From Terriglobia bacterium (GTDB lineage Bacteria; Acidobacteriota; Terriglobia; Terriglobales; Acidobacteriaceae): a stretch of DNA of 64,000 nucleotides. Shown here piece by piece: positions 30,104 through 38,152 of this stretch. Each line of letters starts with the position of its first letter. Positions within the stretch are counted from its first letter, which is position 1. Location: the NCBI GenBank assembly GCA_020073495.1, contig JAIQFD010000001.1, positions 765,868 through 829,867 of the forward strand, in the 5' to 3' direction. Made by a program: the position numbers and the translations under genes. Under the pieces are notes generated by a model. The model worked only from the letters and a program-made list of their open reading frames with translations. It had not been told where the DNA came from and did not search any database.

Positions 30104-30907
30104 ATGAAGATCCGACTCATCCGTCACGCCACGCTGAAGCTGGAGTATGCCGGGCACAGGCTGCTGGTCGATCCCATGTTGAGCCGGGCCGGGGCCATGA
30201 CAGCGATCGACAACTCGCCGAACCCGCGGCCCAACCCGCTGGTGGAGCTGCCCGAGCCGGTCGAGGACGTGCTGCGCGGGGTGGAGGCGGTGCTGGTGAC
30301 GCACACCCATCGCGATCACTGGGACGCAGCGGCGGCCGAGATCATCCCCAAGAACATGCCACTGCTGGGGCAACCGGAAGATGAGCCGAAATTCCGCGCC
30401 GCCGGGTTCACGAACGTGACGCCGATCGTCAAGACAGCCGCAGGCGGCTATCCCACACATACTTGGGGCGGAATCACCATCCACCGCACCGGCGGGCGGC
30501 ATGGCACCGGAGAGATTGGGAAGAAGATGGCGCCGGTGTCAGGATTCGTGCTGCGCGCGTCGGGTGAGCCGACGCTCTATATCGCCGGCGACACCATCTG
30601 GTGCGAGGAGGTCGCCGGGCCTCTGCACGAGTTCCATCCGGCGACGACCGTGGTCAATGCGGGCGGGGCGCGGTTCCTGCAAGGCGATCCCATCACCATG
30701 ACGCCGGAAGACGTGATCCGGGTGTGCCAGGCGGCGCCCAAGACTCAGGTGGTCGCGGTGCACATGGACGCCATCAACCACTGCATCGTCACGCGCGAGG
30801 ACCTGGCGTTCCAGCTCGAAGCGGAACGACTGCGCGAGCGCGTAGCGCTCCCGGCGGACGGTGAGTGGGTGGACGTCGGCATCTCGGAAGCGCCAAGAAA
30901 GAGCTGA
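30104..30907 (+). CDS. MBL-fold metal-dependent hydrolase, UlaG-like
   Basis: Beta-lactamase-fold hydrolase of the UlaG type; the substrate is unknown. It starts MKIRLIRHATLKLEYAGHRL and has the zinc motif THTHRDHWD near residue 66, GGRHGTGEIG near 131, GDTIWCEEV near 162 and a later VAVHMDAINHC (final His). A short in-frame insertion (VKTAAGGYPTHT, about residues 110-119) is encoded by a 26-base unit at 30433-30458 that matches the intergenic repeat at 9870-9895. It probably forms a surface loop. Confidence 0.85.
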   Translation: MKIRLIRHATLKLEYAGHRLLVDPMLSRAGAMTAIDNSPNPRPNPLVELPEPVEDVLRGVEAVLVTHTHRDHWDAAAAEIIPKNMPLLGQPEDEPKFRAAGFTNVTPIVKTAAGGYPTHTWGGITIHRTGGRHGTGEIGKKMAPVSGFVLRASGEPTLYIAGDTIWCEEVAGPLHEFHPATTVVNAGGARFLQGDPITMTPEDVIRVCQAAPKTQVVAVHMDAINHCIVTREDLAFQLEAERLRERVALPADGEWVDVGISEAPRKS

Positions 30908-31052
30908 ACCGCAGAGAGCGCCGAGATCGCAGAGAATCTTCTGAATTCCGTTCCTCTGCGTACTGTGCGGTTAAATCTTCTGTGCAGCGCAGCTACAGAA
31001 AAGCCCACCCAAGCGGCTGATACAATAGAGGTTTCGAGCGGGCTTTCTGCTT

Positions 31053-32414
31053 ATGTTTGAGAACCTTTCCGAAAAACTACAACGGGCATTCAAGAACCTC
31101 CGCGGCCAGGGCACGCTGAACGAGGAGAACATCGGCGAAGCGCTGCGCGAGCTCCGCCTGGCGCTGCTGGAAGCCGACGTCCACTTCAAGGTGGTCAAGG
31201 AGCTGATCGACCGCATCCGGGAGAAGGCGGTCGGCCAGGAAGTGATGACTGCGCTCTCGCCCGCCGAGCAGGTGGTGAAGATCGTCCGCGACGAGCTCAT
31301 CAACGTCCTGGGCAAGGACACCGCCAAGCTGAAGTTCGCCTCGCAGCCGCCGACCGTGATCCTGATGGCCGGCCTCCAAGGCTCCGGCAAGACCACCACT
31401 TCGGGCAAGCTGGCGCATTGGCTCAAGGCCGGGGGGCACCGCCCGATGCTGGTGTCGGTGGACGTCTACCGCCCCGCCGCGCGCGAGCAGTTGAAGGTGG
31501 TGGCGGGCGCGATCAAGGGCAATCTTTACGAGGGCCAGGTCACGGAAGCGAACACGGCGACGGTGGAGCGACTGGCGAAAGAGGCGCGGCGCGAGGCCAT
31601 CAACACCGGCTGCGATGTGCTGATCGTGGACACCGCCGGCCGCCTGCACATCGACGAGCAGCTCATGGAGGAGATGCAGTCGCTCAAGAAGCTGCTCAAC
31701 CCGCAGGAGATCCTGTTTGTCGCAGACTCCATGACCGGCCAGGACGCGGTCAAGTCCGCCGACGAGTTCCACAAAAAGCTCACGCTCACCGGCGTGGTGC
31801 TGACCAAGATGGACGGCGACGCGCGCGGTGGCGCAGCGCTCTCCATCCGTAACGTCACCGGCCAGCCCATCAAGTTCATCGGCGTGGGCGAGAAGTACGA
31901 CGCGCTCGAGCCCTTCCACCCCGACCGCATCGTGGGCCGCATCCTGGGCATGGGCGACATCCTCTCGCTGATCGAGAAGGCCGAGCAGCAGGTGGACAAG
32001 AAGAAGTCGGCGGAGTTCGCGGCCAAGGCGCTCTCCGGCGACGGCTTCTCGCTCGAAGACTTCCGCGACCAGCTCCGGCAGGTGAAGAAGATGGGCTCGC
32101 TGCAGAGCATCATGGGCATGCTGCCGCGCATCGGGCCGTTCGCGCAGCTCCAGGCGCATTCCGACAAGGTGGACGAGAAGCAACTGGTGCGCGTGGAGGC
32201 CATCATCAATTCCATGACCTCCTACGAGCGCGAGCACCACGAGGCCATCAACGGCTCGCGCCGCAAGCGCATCGCGCGCGGCTCCGGCACCAGCGTGCAG
32301 GAGGTCAACCAGCTCCTCCGCCAGTACGCCCAGATGCGCAAAATGTTCAAGAGCATGTCGAAATCCAGCTTCATGAACAAGCGCCTGGCGGGAATGAAGC
32401 TGCCGGGAATGTGA
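31053..32414 (+). CDS. ffh: Signal recognition particle protein Ffh (SRP54)
   Basis: GTPase that binds 4.5S RNA and targets nascent membrane proteins. The N domain begins MFENLSEKLQRAFKNLRGQG. The G domain has GLQGSGKTTTSGKLA (near 108), DVYRPAAREQLKV, DTAGRLHIDEQLM and TKMDGDARGGAALS. The C-terminal M domain is Met-rich (MGSLQSIMGMLPRIG ... MRKMFKSMSKSSF). The 453 aa length is normal. A TACAAT -10 lies about 30 bases upstream. Its TGA stop starts a family S repeat. It heads the rpsP-trmD cluster. Confidence 0.97.
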   Translation: MFENLSEKLQRAFKNLRGQGTLNEENIGEALRELRLALLEADVHFKVVKELIDRIREKAVGQEVMTALSPAEQVVKIVRDELINVLGKDTAKLKFASQPPTVILMAGLQGSGKTTTSGKLAHWLKAGGHRPMLVSVDVYRPAAREQLKVVAGAIKGNLYEGQVTEANTATVERLAKEARREAINTGCDVLIVDTAGRLHIDEQLMEEMQSLKKLLNPQEILFVADSMTGQDAVKSADEFHKKLTLTGVVLTKMDGDARGGAALSIRNVTGQPIKFIGVGEKYDALEPFHPDRIVGRILGMGDILSLIEKAEQQVDKKKSAEFAAKALSGDGFSLEDFRDQLRQVKKMGSLQSIMGMLPRIGPFAQLQAHSDKVDEKQLVRVEAIINSMTSYEREHHEAINGSRRKRIARGSGTSVQEVNQLLRQYAQMRKMFKSMSKSSFMNKRLAGMKLPGM

Positions 32415-32508
32415 CGGCGCTTGGCGGGCGTGAGCGACCGGAGCGCGTTGCGCGACGGGAGCGGGAGCCCGCCGCCGTCATCCTGAGCGGCCCTGCCGCG
32501 AAGGATCT
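32412..32508 (+). repeat. Family S connector repeat linking ffh to a small membrane protein gene
   Basis: Starts with the ffh TGA (TGACGGCGCTTGGCGGGCG), contains GGGAGCCCGCCGCCGTCATCC and ends GCGAAGGATCT. The GAAGGA lies 6 bases before the GTG start of the next gene, so the element runs from stop codon to Shine-Dalgarno. Confidence 0.88.
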
Positions 32509-32511
32509 CGC

Positions 32512-32745
32512 GTGCGAGTCAGACCCTTCATCTTCGTGGCGGTTGGTATCGCGTGGTTTGCGGGCGTACTTTGGCTTGTCATCGGGAACGTCATCCTCCG
32601 AGAGACACGCATTGGCCCACTGGCTCAATGGCTAGACCGAATCCCGGAACCGCTCTCAAACGTGATTTTTTCTGTACTCTGGACTGCTTTACTACTCGGC
32701 TGGTTGGTGCCGATTGTGATTGGTTTCAGGTCTCTGAAGCGCTAG
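32512..32745 (+). CDS. Small two-helix membrane protein, unknown function
   Basis: 77 residues with two hydrophobic helices (PFIFVAVGIAWFAGVLWLVI and IFSVLWTALLLGWLVPIVIG) and a basic end FRSLKR. Start GTG, with the Shine-Dalgarno supplied by the family S repeat. It lies between ffh and rpsP, where most genomes have nothing or a different small gene. Codon use is less GC-biased than in its neighbours. No family was recognised. Confidence 0.6.
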   Translation: MRVRPFIFVAVGIAWFAGVLWLVIGNVILRETRIGPLAQWLDRIPEPLSNVIFSVLWTALLLGWLVPIVIGFRSLKR

Positions 32746-32764
32746 GTCAGCCTAGCCTTCCCGG

Positions 32765-32794
32765 TTGTCAAAACCCCGCCAGATACGCGATAAT
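32765..32794 (+). promoter_or_regulatory. Candidate promoter of the rpsP-rimM-trmD-rplS cluster
   Basis: TTGTCA (32765-32770), an 18-base spacer and GATAAT (32789-32794), 50 bases before rpsP. Each hexamer matches consensus at 5 of 6 positions. It would give the ribosomal genes a start independent of ffh. Confidence 0.6.
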
Positions 32795-32844
32795 ACTGGA
32801 TTGTCCGCACATCAGCGGAAAGATAAGAAAGGACAACTGTTTAC

Positions 32845-33096
32845 GTGTTAATGATCCGTCTGGCGCGCATAGGTGCGCCCAAGAAACCGTACTACCGCAT
32901 CGTGGTGATCGAGAAAGAGCGCGCCCGTAACGGCCGCCCGGTGGAGGTCGTGGGAACCTACAATCCCCGCACCAGCCCAGCCTCCGTGGATTTGAAGCGC
33001 GACCGCATCGATTATTGGAAGTCGAAGGGCGCGCAGGTATCCGAGACCGTTGGCAAGCTCCTGGCCAGGAACGCGCCGGCAGGAACCGCGGCTTAA
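32845..33096 (+). CDS. rpsP: 30S ribosomal protein bS16
   Basis: Small-subunit protein: MIRLARIGAPKKPYYRIVVI, ARNGRPVEVVGTYNP and a C-terminal part with RIDYWKSKGAQVSETV. GTG 32845 is preferred because AAAGGA lies 11 bases upstream; ATG 32851 would lie too far away and loses only two residues. The 83 aa length is typical. Confidence 0.97.
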   Translation: MLMIRLARIGAPKKPYYRIVVIEKERARNGRPVEVVGTYNPRTSPASVDLKRDRIDYWKSKGAQVSETVGKLLARNAPAGTAA

Positions 33097-33151
33097 TACT
33101 GCCTGTTCTTAGGGTTGCAGGAATTCAGGCCCCACACCACTCAGGAGCTCG

Positions 33152-33409
33152 ATGATGACGACGGAGCCGGGTGGGGACATGCGCGCGTTGGTCGAGCAGA
33201 TCGCGAAGGCGCTGGTCGACGAACCCGAAAAAGTCTCCGTACAGGCGGTTGACGGTGAGCAGATCACGGTGCTCGAGTTGCGGGTTTCGCCCGCAGACCT
33301 GGGCAAGGTGATCGGCAAGCAGGGGCGCACGGCGCGGTCCATCCGCACCATCCTGGGCGCCGCCGGCATGAAGCTAAAAAAGCGCTACACGCTGGAGATT
33401 CTGGAATAA
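33152..33409 (+). CDS. khpA: RNA-binding KH-domain protein KhpA
   Basis: Single KH domain RNA-binding protein (YlqC/KhpA), which usually pairs with KhpB/Jag. It has [19 protein letters not shown] and the GxxG loop in [16 protein letters not shown]. The 85 aa length is normal. It lies in its usual place between rpsP and rimM. Its TAA stop overlaps the presumed rimM start by three bases. Confidence 0.93.
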   Translation: MMTTEPGGDMRALVEQIAKALVDEPEKVSVQAVDGEQITVLELRVSPADLGKVIGKQGRTARSIRTILGAAGMKLKKRYTLEILE

Positions 33410-33435
33410 CGGACGCGTTCATCACCATCGCCCGC

Positions 33436-33966
33436 GTGACCCGTACCCAGGGACGTCGCGGCGAGGTCGCCGCCGAGATCCACACCGATTTCCCGGAGCG
33501 CTTCCGCGAGCGGAAACGATTGTTCGCGCTCGCCGCCGACGGGTCGCGCCGACAGCTCGAGCTGGAAACGAGCTGGGAGCACAAGGGCGGCATCGTGCTG
33601 AAGTTCCGCGGCGTGGATTCGATTTCGGACGCCGAGGGGTTGATCGGCTGCGAGATCCAGATCCCGCAGGAAGAGCGGGCGCCGCTGAAGCCGGGCGCGG
33701 CGTACATCGCCGACCTGGTGGGATGCGCGGTGATCGCGGACGGCAAAGAGATCGGGCGCATCGAGGACGTGCAGCCGGGCGCGGGAGAGGCGCCGCTGCT
33801 GGTGGTGAAGAAAGAAGACAAGGAATACCTGGTCCCCTTCGCCGCCGAGTTCGTGAAGTCGCTTGATATCGAGCGCAAGCGCCTGGAGATGGCGCTGCCC
33901 GAAGGGCTTTTGGAATTGGACGCGCCGCTGAGCGAGGAAGAAAAACGCCGGCAGCGCGGCGAGTAG
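33436..33966 (+). CDS. rimM: Ribosome maturation factor RimM (start codon apparently altered)
   Basis: 16S rRNA-processing factor that binds uS19. The N-terminal RimM domain has TQGRRGEVAAEIHTDFPERF, and a PRC-barrel domain follows (IADLVGCAVIADGKEIGRIE ... EYLVPFAAEFVKSLDI). GTG 33436 is the first canonical start, but it cuts off the first beta strand. The preceding in-frame codons from 33406 read ATA-ACG-GAC-GCG-TTC and continue ITIAR, so the natural N-terminus is probably (M)[15 protein letters not shown] starting at ATA 33406, giving 186 aa. See finding. Confidence 0.9.
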   Translation: MTRTQGRRGEVAAEIHTDFPERFRERKRLFALAADGSRRQLELETSWEHKGGIVLKFRGVDSISDAEGLIGCEIQIPQEERAPLKPGAAYIADLVGCAVIADGKEIGRIEDVQPGAGEAPLLVVKKEDKEYLVPFAAEFVKSLDIERKRLEMALPEGLLELDAPLSEEEKRRQRGE

Positions 33967-33988
33967 GTTGGCAGGCACGGGAATGAAG

Positions 33989-34048
33989 TGCCGCCGTTTA
34001 GCGGGCGTCTGAGCCCGCTGGCGGCATCCCGAGCGAAGCGAGGGATCT
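33989..34048 (+). repeat. Family S repeat between rimM and trmD
   Basis: TGCCGCCGTTTAGCGGGCG, then GCCCGCTGGCGGCATCCCGAG and an AGCGAAGCGAGGGATCT end. It belongs to the same family with a shorter second hairpin. It lies 20 bases before the trmD ATG. GTG 33988, in frame with trmD, would translate this repeat and is not the start. Confidence 0.85.
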
Positions 34049-34068
34049 CGAGCGGCGGGATCGTTCGG

Positions 34069-34878
34069 ATGAAATTCGAAATTTTCACGATTTTTCCGGA
34101 CTTTTTCCGCGGGCCGCTGGAACACGGCATCGTGCGCCGGGCGCGCGAAGCCGGGCTCATTGACATCGGAGTGCACGACCTGCGGGGGTTCACGCGCGAC
34201 AAGCATCGCACCGTGGACGACCGGCCGTTCGGCGGCGGCGAGGGCATGGTCTTCAAGCCCGAGCCTATCTTCGAATGCGCCGAGTCGCTGAAGATCGCGC
34301 CGCGCGGGCACCGCCGGGAGAACAAGGAGTCGGTGATCCTGCTCTCGGCCGGCGGACAGATCTTCCGCCAAAGCGTGGCCGAGGAGCTGGCGGGGCTGGA
34401 GCGCATCGTGCTCATCTGCGGCCGTTACGAGGGCGTGGACGAGCGCGTGGCTGAGCACCTGGCCGACCGCGAGCTGTCGATCGGCGATTTCGTGCTGAGC
34501 GGCGGCGAGCTGGGCGCGGCCATCGTGCTGGACGCGGTGACGCGGCTCATCCCCGGCGCGCTGGGAAATGAGGCGTCGGCACAGCAGGAATCGTTCACGT
34601 GTGGGACAGCCGCCTCGGCTGTCAGGGGCGATGGTCCAATAGCGACCTGCGCTTCCGGCGGGCTGCTGGATTACCCGCACTACACGCGTCCGGCGGAATA
34701 CCGCGGGATGCCGGTGCCCGAGGTCCTGGTGAACGGGAACCACGAGCAGATCCGGCGCTGGCGGCGGCGCAAGGCGCTGGAAAAGACACTCCGCAATCGC
34801 CCCGACCTGCTGGAGCAGGTCGCGTTGAGCGAGGAAGACAAAAGTTTGATCGCTTCCATACGAAGCGGTAAGGATTAG
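34069..34878 (+). CDS. trmD: tRNA (guanine-N1-)-methyltransferase
   Basis: SPOUT methyltransferase that makes m1G37 in tRNA. It starts [13 protein letters not shown] and has [48 protein letters not shown] and the C-terminal [19 protein letters not shown]. Between ESFT and [12 protein letters not shown] is an insertion of about 20 residues ([19 protein letters not shown]) absent from ordinary TrmD. Its first 25 bases (34599-34623) are the exact reverse complement of an intergenic repeat at 14641-14665. The frame is kept, so the enzyme is probably functional with an extra loop between its two domains. Confidence 0.95.
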   Translation: MKFEIFTIFPDFFRGPLEHGIVRRAREAGLIDIGVHDLRGFTRDKHRTVDDRPFGGGEGMVFKPEPIFECAESLKIAPRGHRRENKESVILLSAGGQIFRQSVAEELAGLERIVLICGRYEGVDERVAEHLADRELSIGDFVLSGGELGAAIVLDAVTRLIPGALGNEASAQQESFTCGTAASAVRGDGPIATCASGGLLDYPHYTRPAEYRGMPVPEVLVNGNHEQIRRWRRRKALEKTLRNRPDLLEQVALSEEDKSLIASIRSGKD

Positions 34879-34922
34879 AATCCTGCGGGCCCAGGCGCTC
34901 CGCATCTGGAAGGAAAAAGGCT

Positions 34923-35264
34923 ATGAGCACAGTAATGGAAAAGTTGACCGCCAAGCTGCAGCGCACGGACCTCCCGGCCATGAAGCCGGGCGACACGGTG
35001 CGCGTGCACGTGAAGATCAAGGAAGGCGACAAGGAGCGCTTGCAGGCCTTCGAGGGCACGGTTATCGCCAGCCGCAACGGCCCCCAGGGCAGCTTCACGG
35101 TGCGCAAGATGAGCTTCGGCCACGGCGTGGAGCGCATCTTCCCCCGAAATTCGAAAGTCATCGACAAGGTGGAAGTGGTGCGTTCCGGCAAGGTCCGCCG
35201 CGCCAAGCTCTTCTACCTGCGCGAGCTGCGCGGCAAGGCCGCACGCCTGCGCGAAGCGGAGTAA
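34923..35264 (+). CDS. rplS: 50S ribosomal protein bL19
   Basis: Large-subunit protein: [53 protein letters not shown] and the basic end [20 protein letters not shown]. The 113 aa length is normal, and a GGAAGG-type Shine-Dalgarno is present. It follows trmD as in most bacteria. Confidence 0.98.
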   Translation: MSTVMEKLTAKLQRTDLPAMKPGDTVRVHVKIKEGDKERLQAFEGTVIASRNGPQGSFTVRKMSFGHGVERIFPRNSKVIDKVEVVRSGKVRRAKLFYLRELRGKAARLREAE

Positions 35265-35408
35265 GGGTGGAGCAGGCCTTCAGGCCTGCGGAAGATATTG
35301 GCAGGATCATCGGCTTTAGCCGCTGCGGCGCATTGAGTTATGTACCTCAGCGGCTAAAGCCGTCTTCATTGGCGGACTGGACTGCAGGGCTAAAGCCCTG
35401 CGCCACCC
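35265..35408 (+). repeat. Composite palindromic repeat bounded by GGTGGAGCA
   Basis: Starts GGGTGGAGCAGGCCTTCAGG and ends CCCTGCGCCACCC. Inside are CGGCTTTAGCCGCTGCGGCG, CCTCAGCGGCTAAAGCCG and GCAGGGCTAAAGCCCTGC. It is the same composite unit as at 9312-9446. It separates rplS from rnhB and may hold a terminator. Confidence 0.85.
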
Positions 35409-35498
35409 TTCTTACTTCTGCATTCTTCGTTCTAACTTCTTCGTTCTGCCGTGTGTCTTCGTGCTAGGTTTTCCGGTTAGAATCGTCGCAATCCTCCC

Positions 35499-36245
35499 GT
35501 GCCCGCAAAAGCGAAACCGGCGAAAGAGCTCTCCCCTGCCGCGGCAAAAATGCGCCTGCTCAAGCGGCTGAAGTGCACGACGAAATACGAGAAGCAGCTT
35601 TGGGCGCAGGGTCTGCGGCTGGTGGCGGGGGTGGACGAAGTGGGGCGCGGGTCTCTGTTCGGGCCGGTGGTGGCGGCGGCGGTGATCCTGGATCCCGCGT
35701 ACCGCATCCGCGGGCTGCGCGACTCCAAGCTGCTGCCGGAGAAAGATCGCGACCGGCTGGCGGAGAAGGTCCGCGAGCACGCGCTGGCCATCGCCTTCGC
35801 CGCGGTGGACGCGGCGCGCATCGACCAGATCAACATCTATCACGCCTCACGGCTGGCCATGCTGGAAGCGGTGGCGCAACTGAGTCCCCGCCCCGAGCAC
35901 CTGCTGATCGACGCGTTGCGCATCGAGTTCGACTGCCCGCAGACGCCCATCATCCACGGCGACGCGCTCTCCGCCTCGATCGCCGCCGCCTCCGTCATCG
36001 CCAAGGTGGAGCGCGACCGAATGGTGCGGGAATGGGACGCGGTGTTCCCCATCTACGGCCTGCGCACCAACAAGGGGTACTCCACGCCCCAGCACATCCG
36101 GGTGCTGCGCGAGCACGGGCCGTCGCCGCTGCATCGGCTGTCATTCGCACCGGTTTGGCAGACCTCGCAGGCGGTGCTGGAGTTCATGCTGGAGGAGTCT
36201 GTGCCCCCGGCGCCGGAGGCGGCTTCGATCTCGTCCGACGACTGA
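35499..36245 (+). CDS. rnhB: Ribonuclease HII
   Basis: Removes ribonucleotides from DNA-RNA hybrids. The catalytic cluster starts in RLVAGVDEVGRGSLFGPVVA (Asp-Glu), with GLRDSKLLPEKDRD, LLIDALRIEFD and ASVIAKVERDRMVREWD. An N-terminal extension of about 45 basic residues (PAKAKPAKELSPAAAKMRLL) precedes the core. Start GTG. The 248 aa length is long for RNase HII because of this extension and an Ala/Pro tail. Confidence 0.94.
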   Translation: MPAKAKPAKELSPAAAKMRLLKRLKCTTKYEKQLWAQGLRLVAGVDEVGRGSLFGPVVAAAVILDPAYRIRGLRDSKLLPEKDRDRLAEKVREHALAIAFAAVDAARIDQINIYHASRLAMLEAVAQLSPRPEHLLIDALRIEFDCPQTPIIHGDALSASIAAASVIAKVERDRMVREWDAVFPIYGLRTNKGYSTPQHIRVLREHGPSPLHRLSFAPVWQTSQAVLEFMLEESVPPAPEAASISSDD

Positions 36246-36305
36246 CGACTCGCTTCTCCCCGTGTTACACATGAAGAATCTCCATCCCCGGAGGACGACC
36301 GAAAC

Positions 36306-37058
36306 ATGCTTCACCTGCTCTGTGTGACCGCCCATCCCGACGACGAAGCCGGCGGGTTCGGCGGATCGCTGCTGCACTATGCCTCGCGCGGGGTACAGAC
36401 CCACTTGCTTTGCCTGACCCCCGGGCAGGCGGCCACGCATAGGGGCAGCGCCCGCTCGGACCAGGATCTCGGGACGCTGCGGCGCCAGGAACTTGCTCGC
36501 GCCTGCCAGATCCTGAACATCCGGCAGCACGAGTGCATGGATTATCCGGATGCCGGACTCGACCGCGTGGACTTCAACGAAGTCGTCGGCCAGGTGGCGC
36601 GCCGCATCCGGCAGATCCAGCCCCACGTGATCGTCACCATAGGTCCGGAGGGGGCCATCACCGCCCATCCCGACCACTCGATGGTTTCTCTGTTCACGAC
36701 ACTGGCCTACCACTGGGCGGGGCGCTCGAACCGTTACCCCGAGCAGCTCAATGGAGGGCTGGAGCCGCACCGGACCCAGAAGCTGTACTACGCGACCGCG
36801 CTGTTCACGCTCCCGGACCGTCAACCAGTGTCGCTCTCGCCGGTCACGGCCGTGATCGAGGTCGGCAAAGACCTGCTGGAGAGGAAGATCGCCGCCTTCA
36901 AGGCGCACACATCGCAGTCACCGCTCTTCTCGATCTTCGAGAATGCGGTGCGGCAGCGCGGGACGCAGGAAACTTTCCACCTGGCGGCGTCCACCCGGCC
37001 GCGCCATGTGGAACCCGAAACCGACCTGTTCGCGGGCGTGGAAGAAAAAGAGAATTAA
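36306..37058 (+). CDS. PIG-L family N-acetylglucosaminyl deacetylase
   Basis: Zinc deacetylase of the PIG-L/LmbE/BshB type. Metal motif AHPDDEAGGFGG lies near residue 10 and TAHPDHSMVS near 118; both are intact. Family members deacetylate GlcNAc-containing small molecules such as bacillithiol or mycothiol precursors, or glycolipids. No thiol-synthesis partner is adjacent, so the substrate is unknown. 250 aa. Confidence 0.88.
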   Translation: MLHLLCVTAHPDDEAGGFGGSLLHYASRGVQTHLLCLTPGQAATHRGSARSDQDLGTLRRQELARACQILNIRQHECMDYPDAGLDRVDFNEVVGQVARRIRQIQPHVIVTIGPEGAITAHPDHSMVSLFTTLAYHWAGRSNRYPEQLNGGLEPHRTQKLYYATALFTLPDRQPVSLSPVTAVIEVGKDLLERKIAAFKAHTSQSPLFSIFENAVRQRGTQETFHLAASTRPRHVEPETDLFAGVEEKEN

Positions 37059-37140
37059 CCGCAGAGAACGCAGAGGATGCGGGGGAGGAATGGGGATAGG
37101 AAATTCTCAGCCTGCTTGGCGACGTCGCTCGTGAACCGGC

Positions 37141-37368
37141 TTATTTCTTTCCGCCGCCGAGCTGCTCCTTGGCAGTGGCCAGCAGCTTGTCGAAGGCTTC
37201 CTGCTTGGTCATCTGCTTGCCGCCCTTGTTCTTGCGGTAGTTGTGCTCGTAGCTACAGGTGCGGCAGCGGACCTTCTTGACCTCCTCGCCGACCATGGAC
37301 ACGATGGCGTGGTCGGTGGAGAGCTTGCAGCGGGAACAGTAATCGTCGATGTAGTCGCCGAGGCGCAT
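37141..37368 (-). CDS. Small zinc-ribbon protein
   Basis: 75 residues. The N-terminal ribbon has CSRC (near 11) and CRTC (near 35), a four-Cys zinc site. A Lys/Gly-rich linker (EHNYRKNKGGKQMT) and a short helix (KQEAFDKLLATAKEQLGG) follow. GGAGG lies upstream of the ATG. No family was recognised; the layout suggests a nucleic-acid-binding or scaffold protein. Confidence 0.75.
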   Translation of the reverse strand: MRLGDYIDDYCSRCKLSTDHAIVSMVGEEVKKVRCRTCSYEHNYRKNKGGKQMTKQEAFDKLLATAKEQLGGGKK

Positions 37369-37466
37369 GACTGGCCTCCTTCAGCAAGGGTCAGGGCTCC
37401 CAGGGATGGGAATTTTGGGGGACGTGCAGCCGGAGTGTAGCACAGGTCGGATGATATGATTTCCGC

Positions 37467-38150
37467 GTGTCTGGCAGGAAAACGCGCGGGAAGTTCATCA
37501 CCATCGAGGGGCTCGACGGTTGCGGGAAGAGCACGCAACTGGAGAAGCTGGCGGCCGTCCTGCGCGCCGAAGGAGTCGAGGTGGTGGTGACGCGCGAGCC
37601 CGGCGGCACGCCCGCAGGCGAGAAGATCCGCGCCGTACTGCTCGATTCCCACACCGGCGACCTCTCGCCGTGGGCCGAGCTGGCCATGATGTTCGCCTCG
37701 CGGGCGCAGCATATCCACGAGGTCATCCTCCCTGCCTTGAACGCCGGCAAGTTCGTCCTGTGCGACCGCTTCACCGACTCCAGCGAGGCCTACCAGGGCG
37801 GCGGTCGCAAATTGGGCAGCGAGCCCGTCCTGCGACTCCATGAAATCCTTTGCCAGGGGCTGCAACCGGACATGACCATCCTGATGGTCTCCGACGTCGC
37901 CAAGAGCGTAGCCCGCGCGCGCAAGCGCAATCTGGCGAAAGATCCGAACTCCATCGCCGACGAGAACCGCTTCGAGCAGGAGAACCGGGCGTTCTTCCAG
38001 CGCGTGCTCGACAAGTATCTCGAGATCGCCAAGCGCGAGCCCGACCGCGTCTTCGCCGTGGACGCCAAGCCGCCCGCCGAGGTCGTGCACCCGCAGATCG
38101 TGGCCGAAGTGCGGCGGAGGCTGACGGGCAAGAAGGCGTCCGGATTCTAG
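37467..38150 (+). CDS. tmk: Thymidylate kinase
   Basis: Phosphorylates dTMP. P-loop GLDGCGKSTQLEKL is near residue 15, TREPGGTPAGEKIR and the DRF motif (CDRFTDSSEAYQGGG) follow, and the lid region has RARKRNLAKDP. Start GTG. The 227 aa length is slightly long but normal. It lies two bases before holB, the common tmk-holB pairing. Confidence 0.96.
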   Translation: MSGRKTRGKFITIEGLDGCGKSTQLEKLAAVLRAEGVEVVVTREPGGTPAGEKIRAVLLDSHTGDLSPWAELAMMFASRAQHIHEVILPALNAGKFVLCDRFTDSSEAYQGGGRKLGSEPVLRLHEILCQGLQPDMTILMVSDVAKSVARARKRNLAKDPNSIADENRFEQENRAFFQRVLDKYLEIAKREPDRVFAVDAKPPAEVVHPQIVAEVRRRLTGKKASGF

Positions 38151-38152
38151 TC

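Noticed and set aside
33988..34068. Extended N-terminus of TrmD from GTG 33988
   Set aside because: The extra 27 residues are a translation of a family S repeat; TrmD homologues start at MKFEIFTIF.
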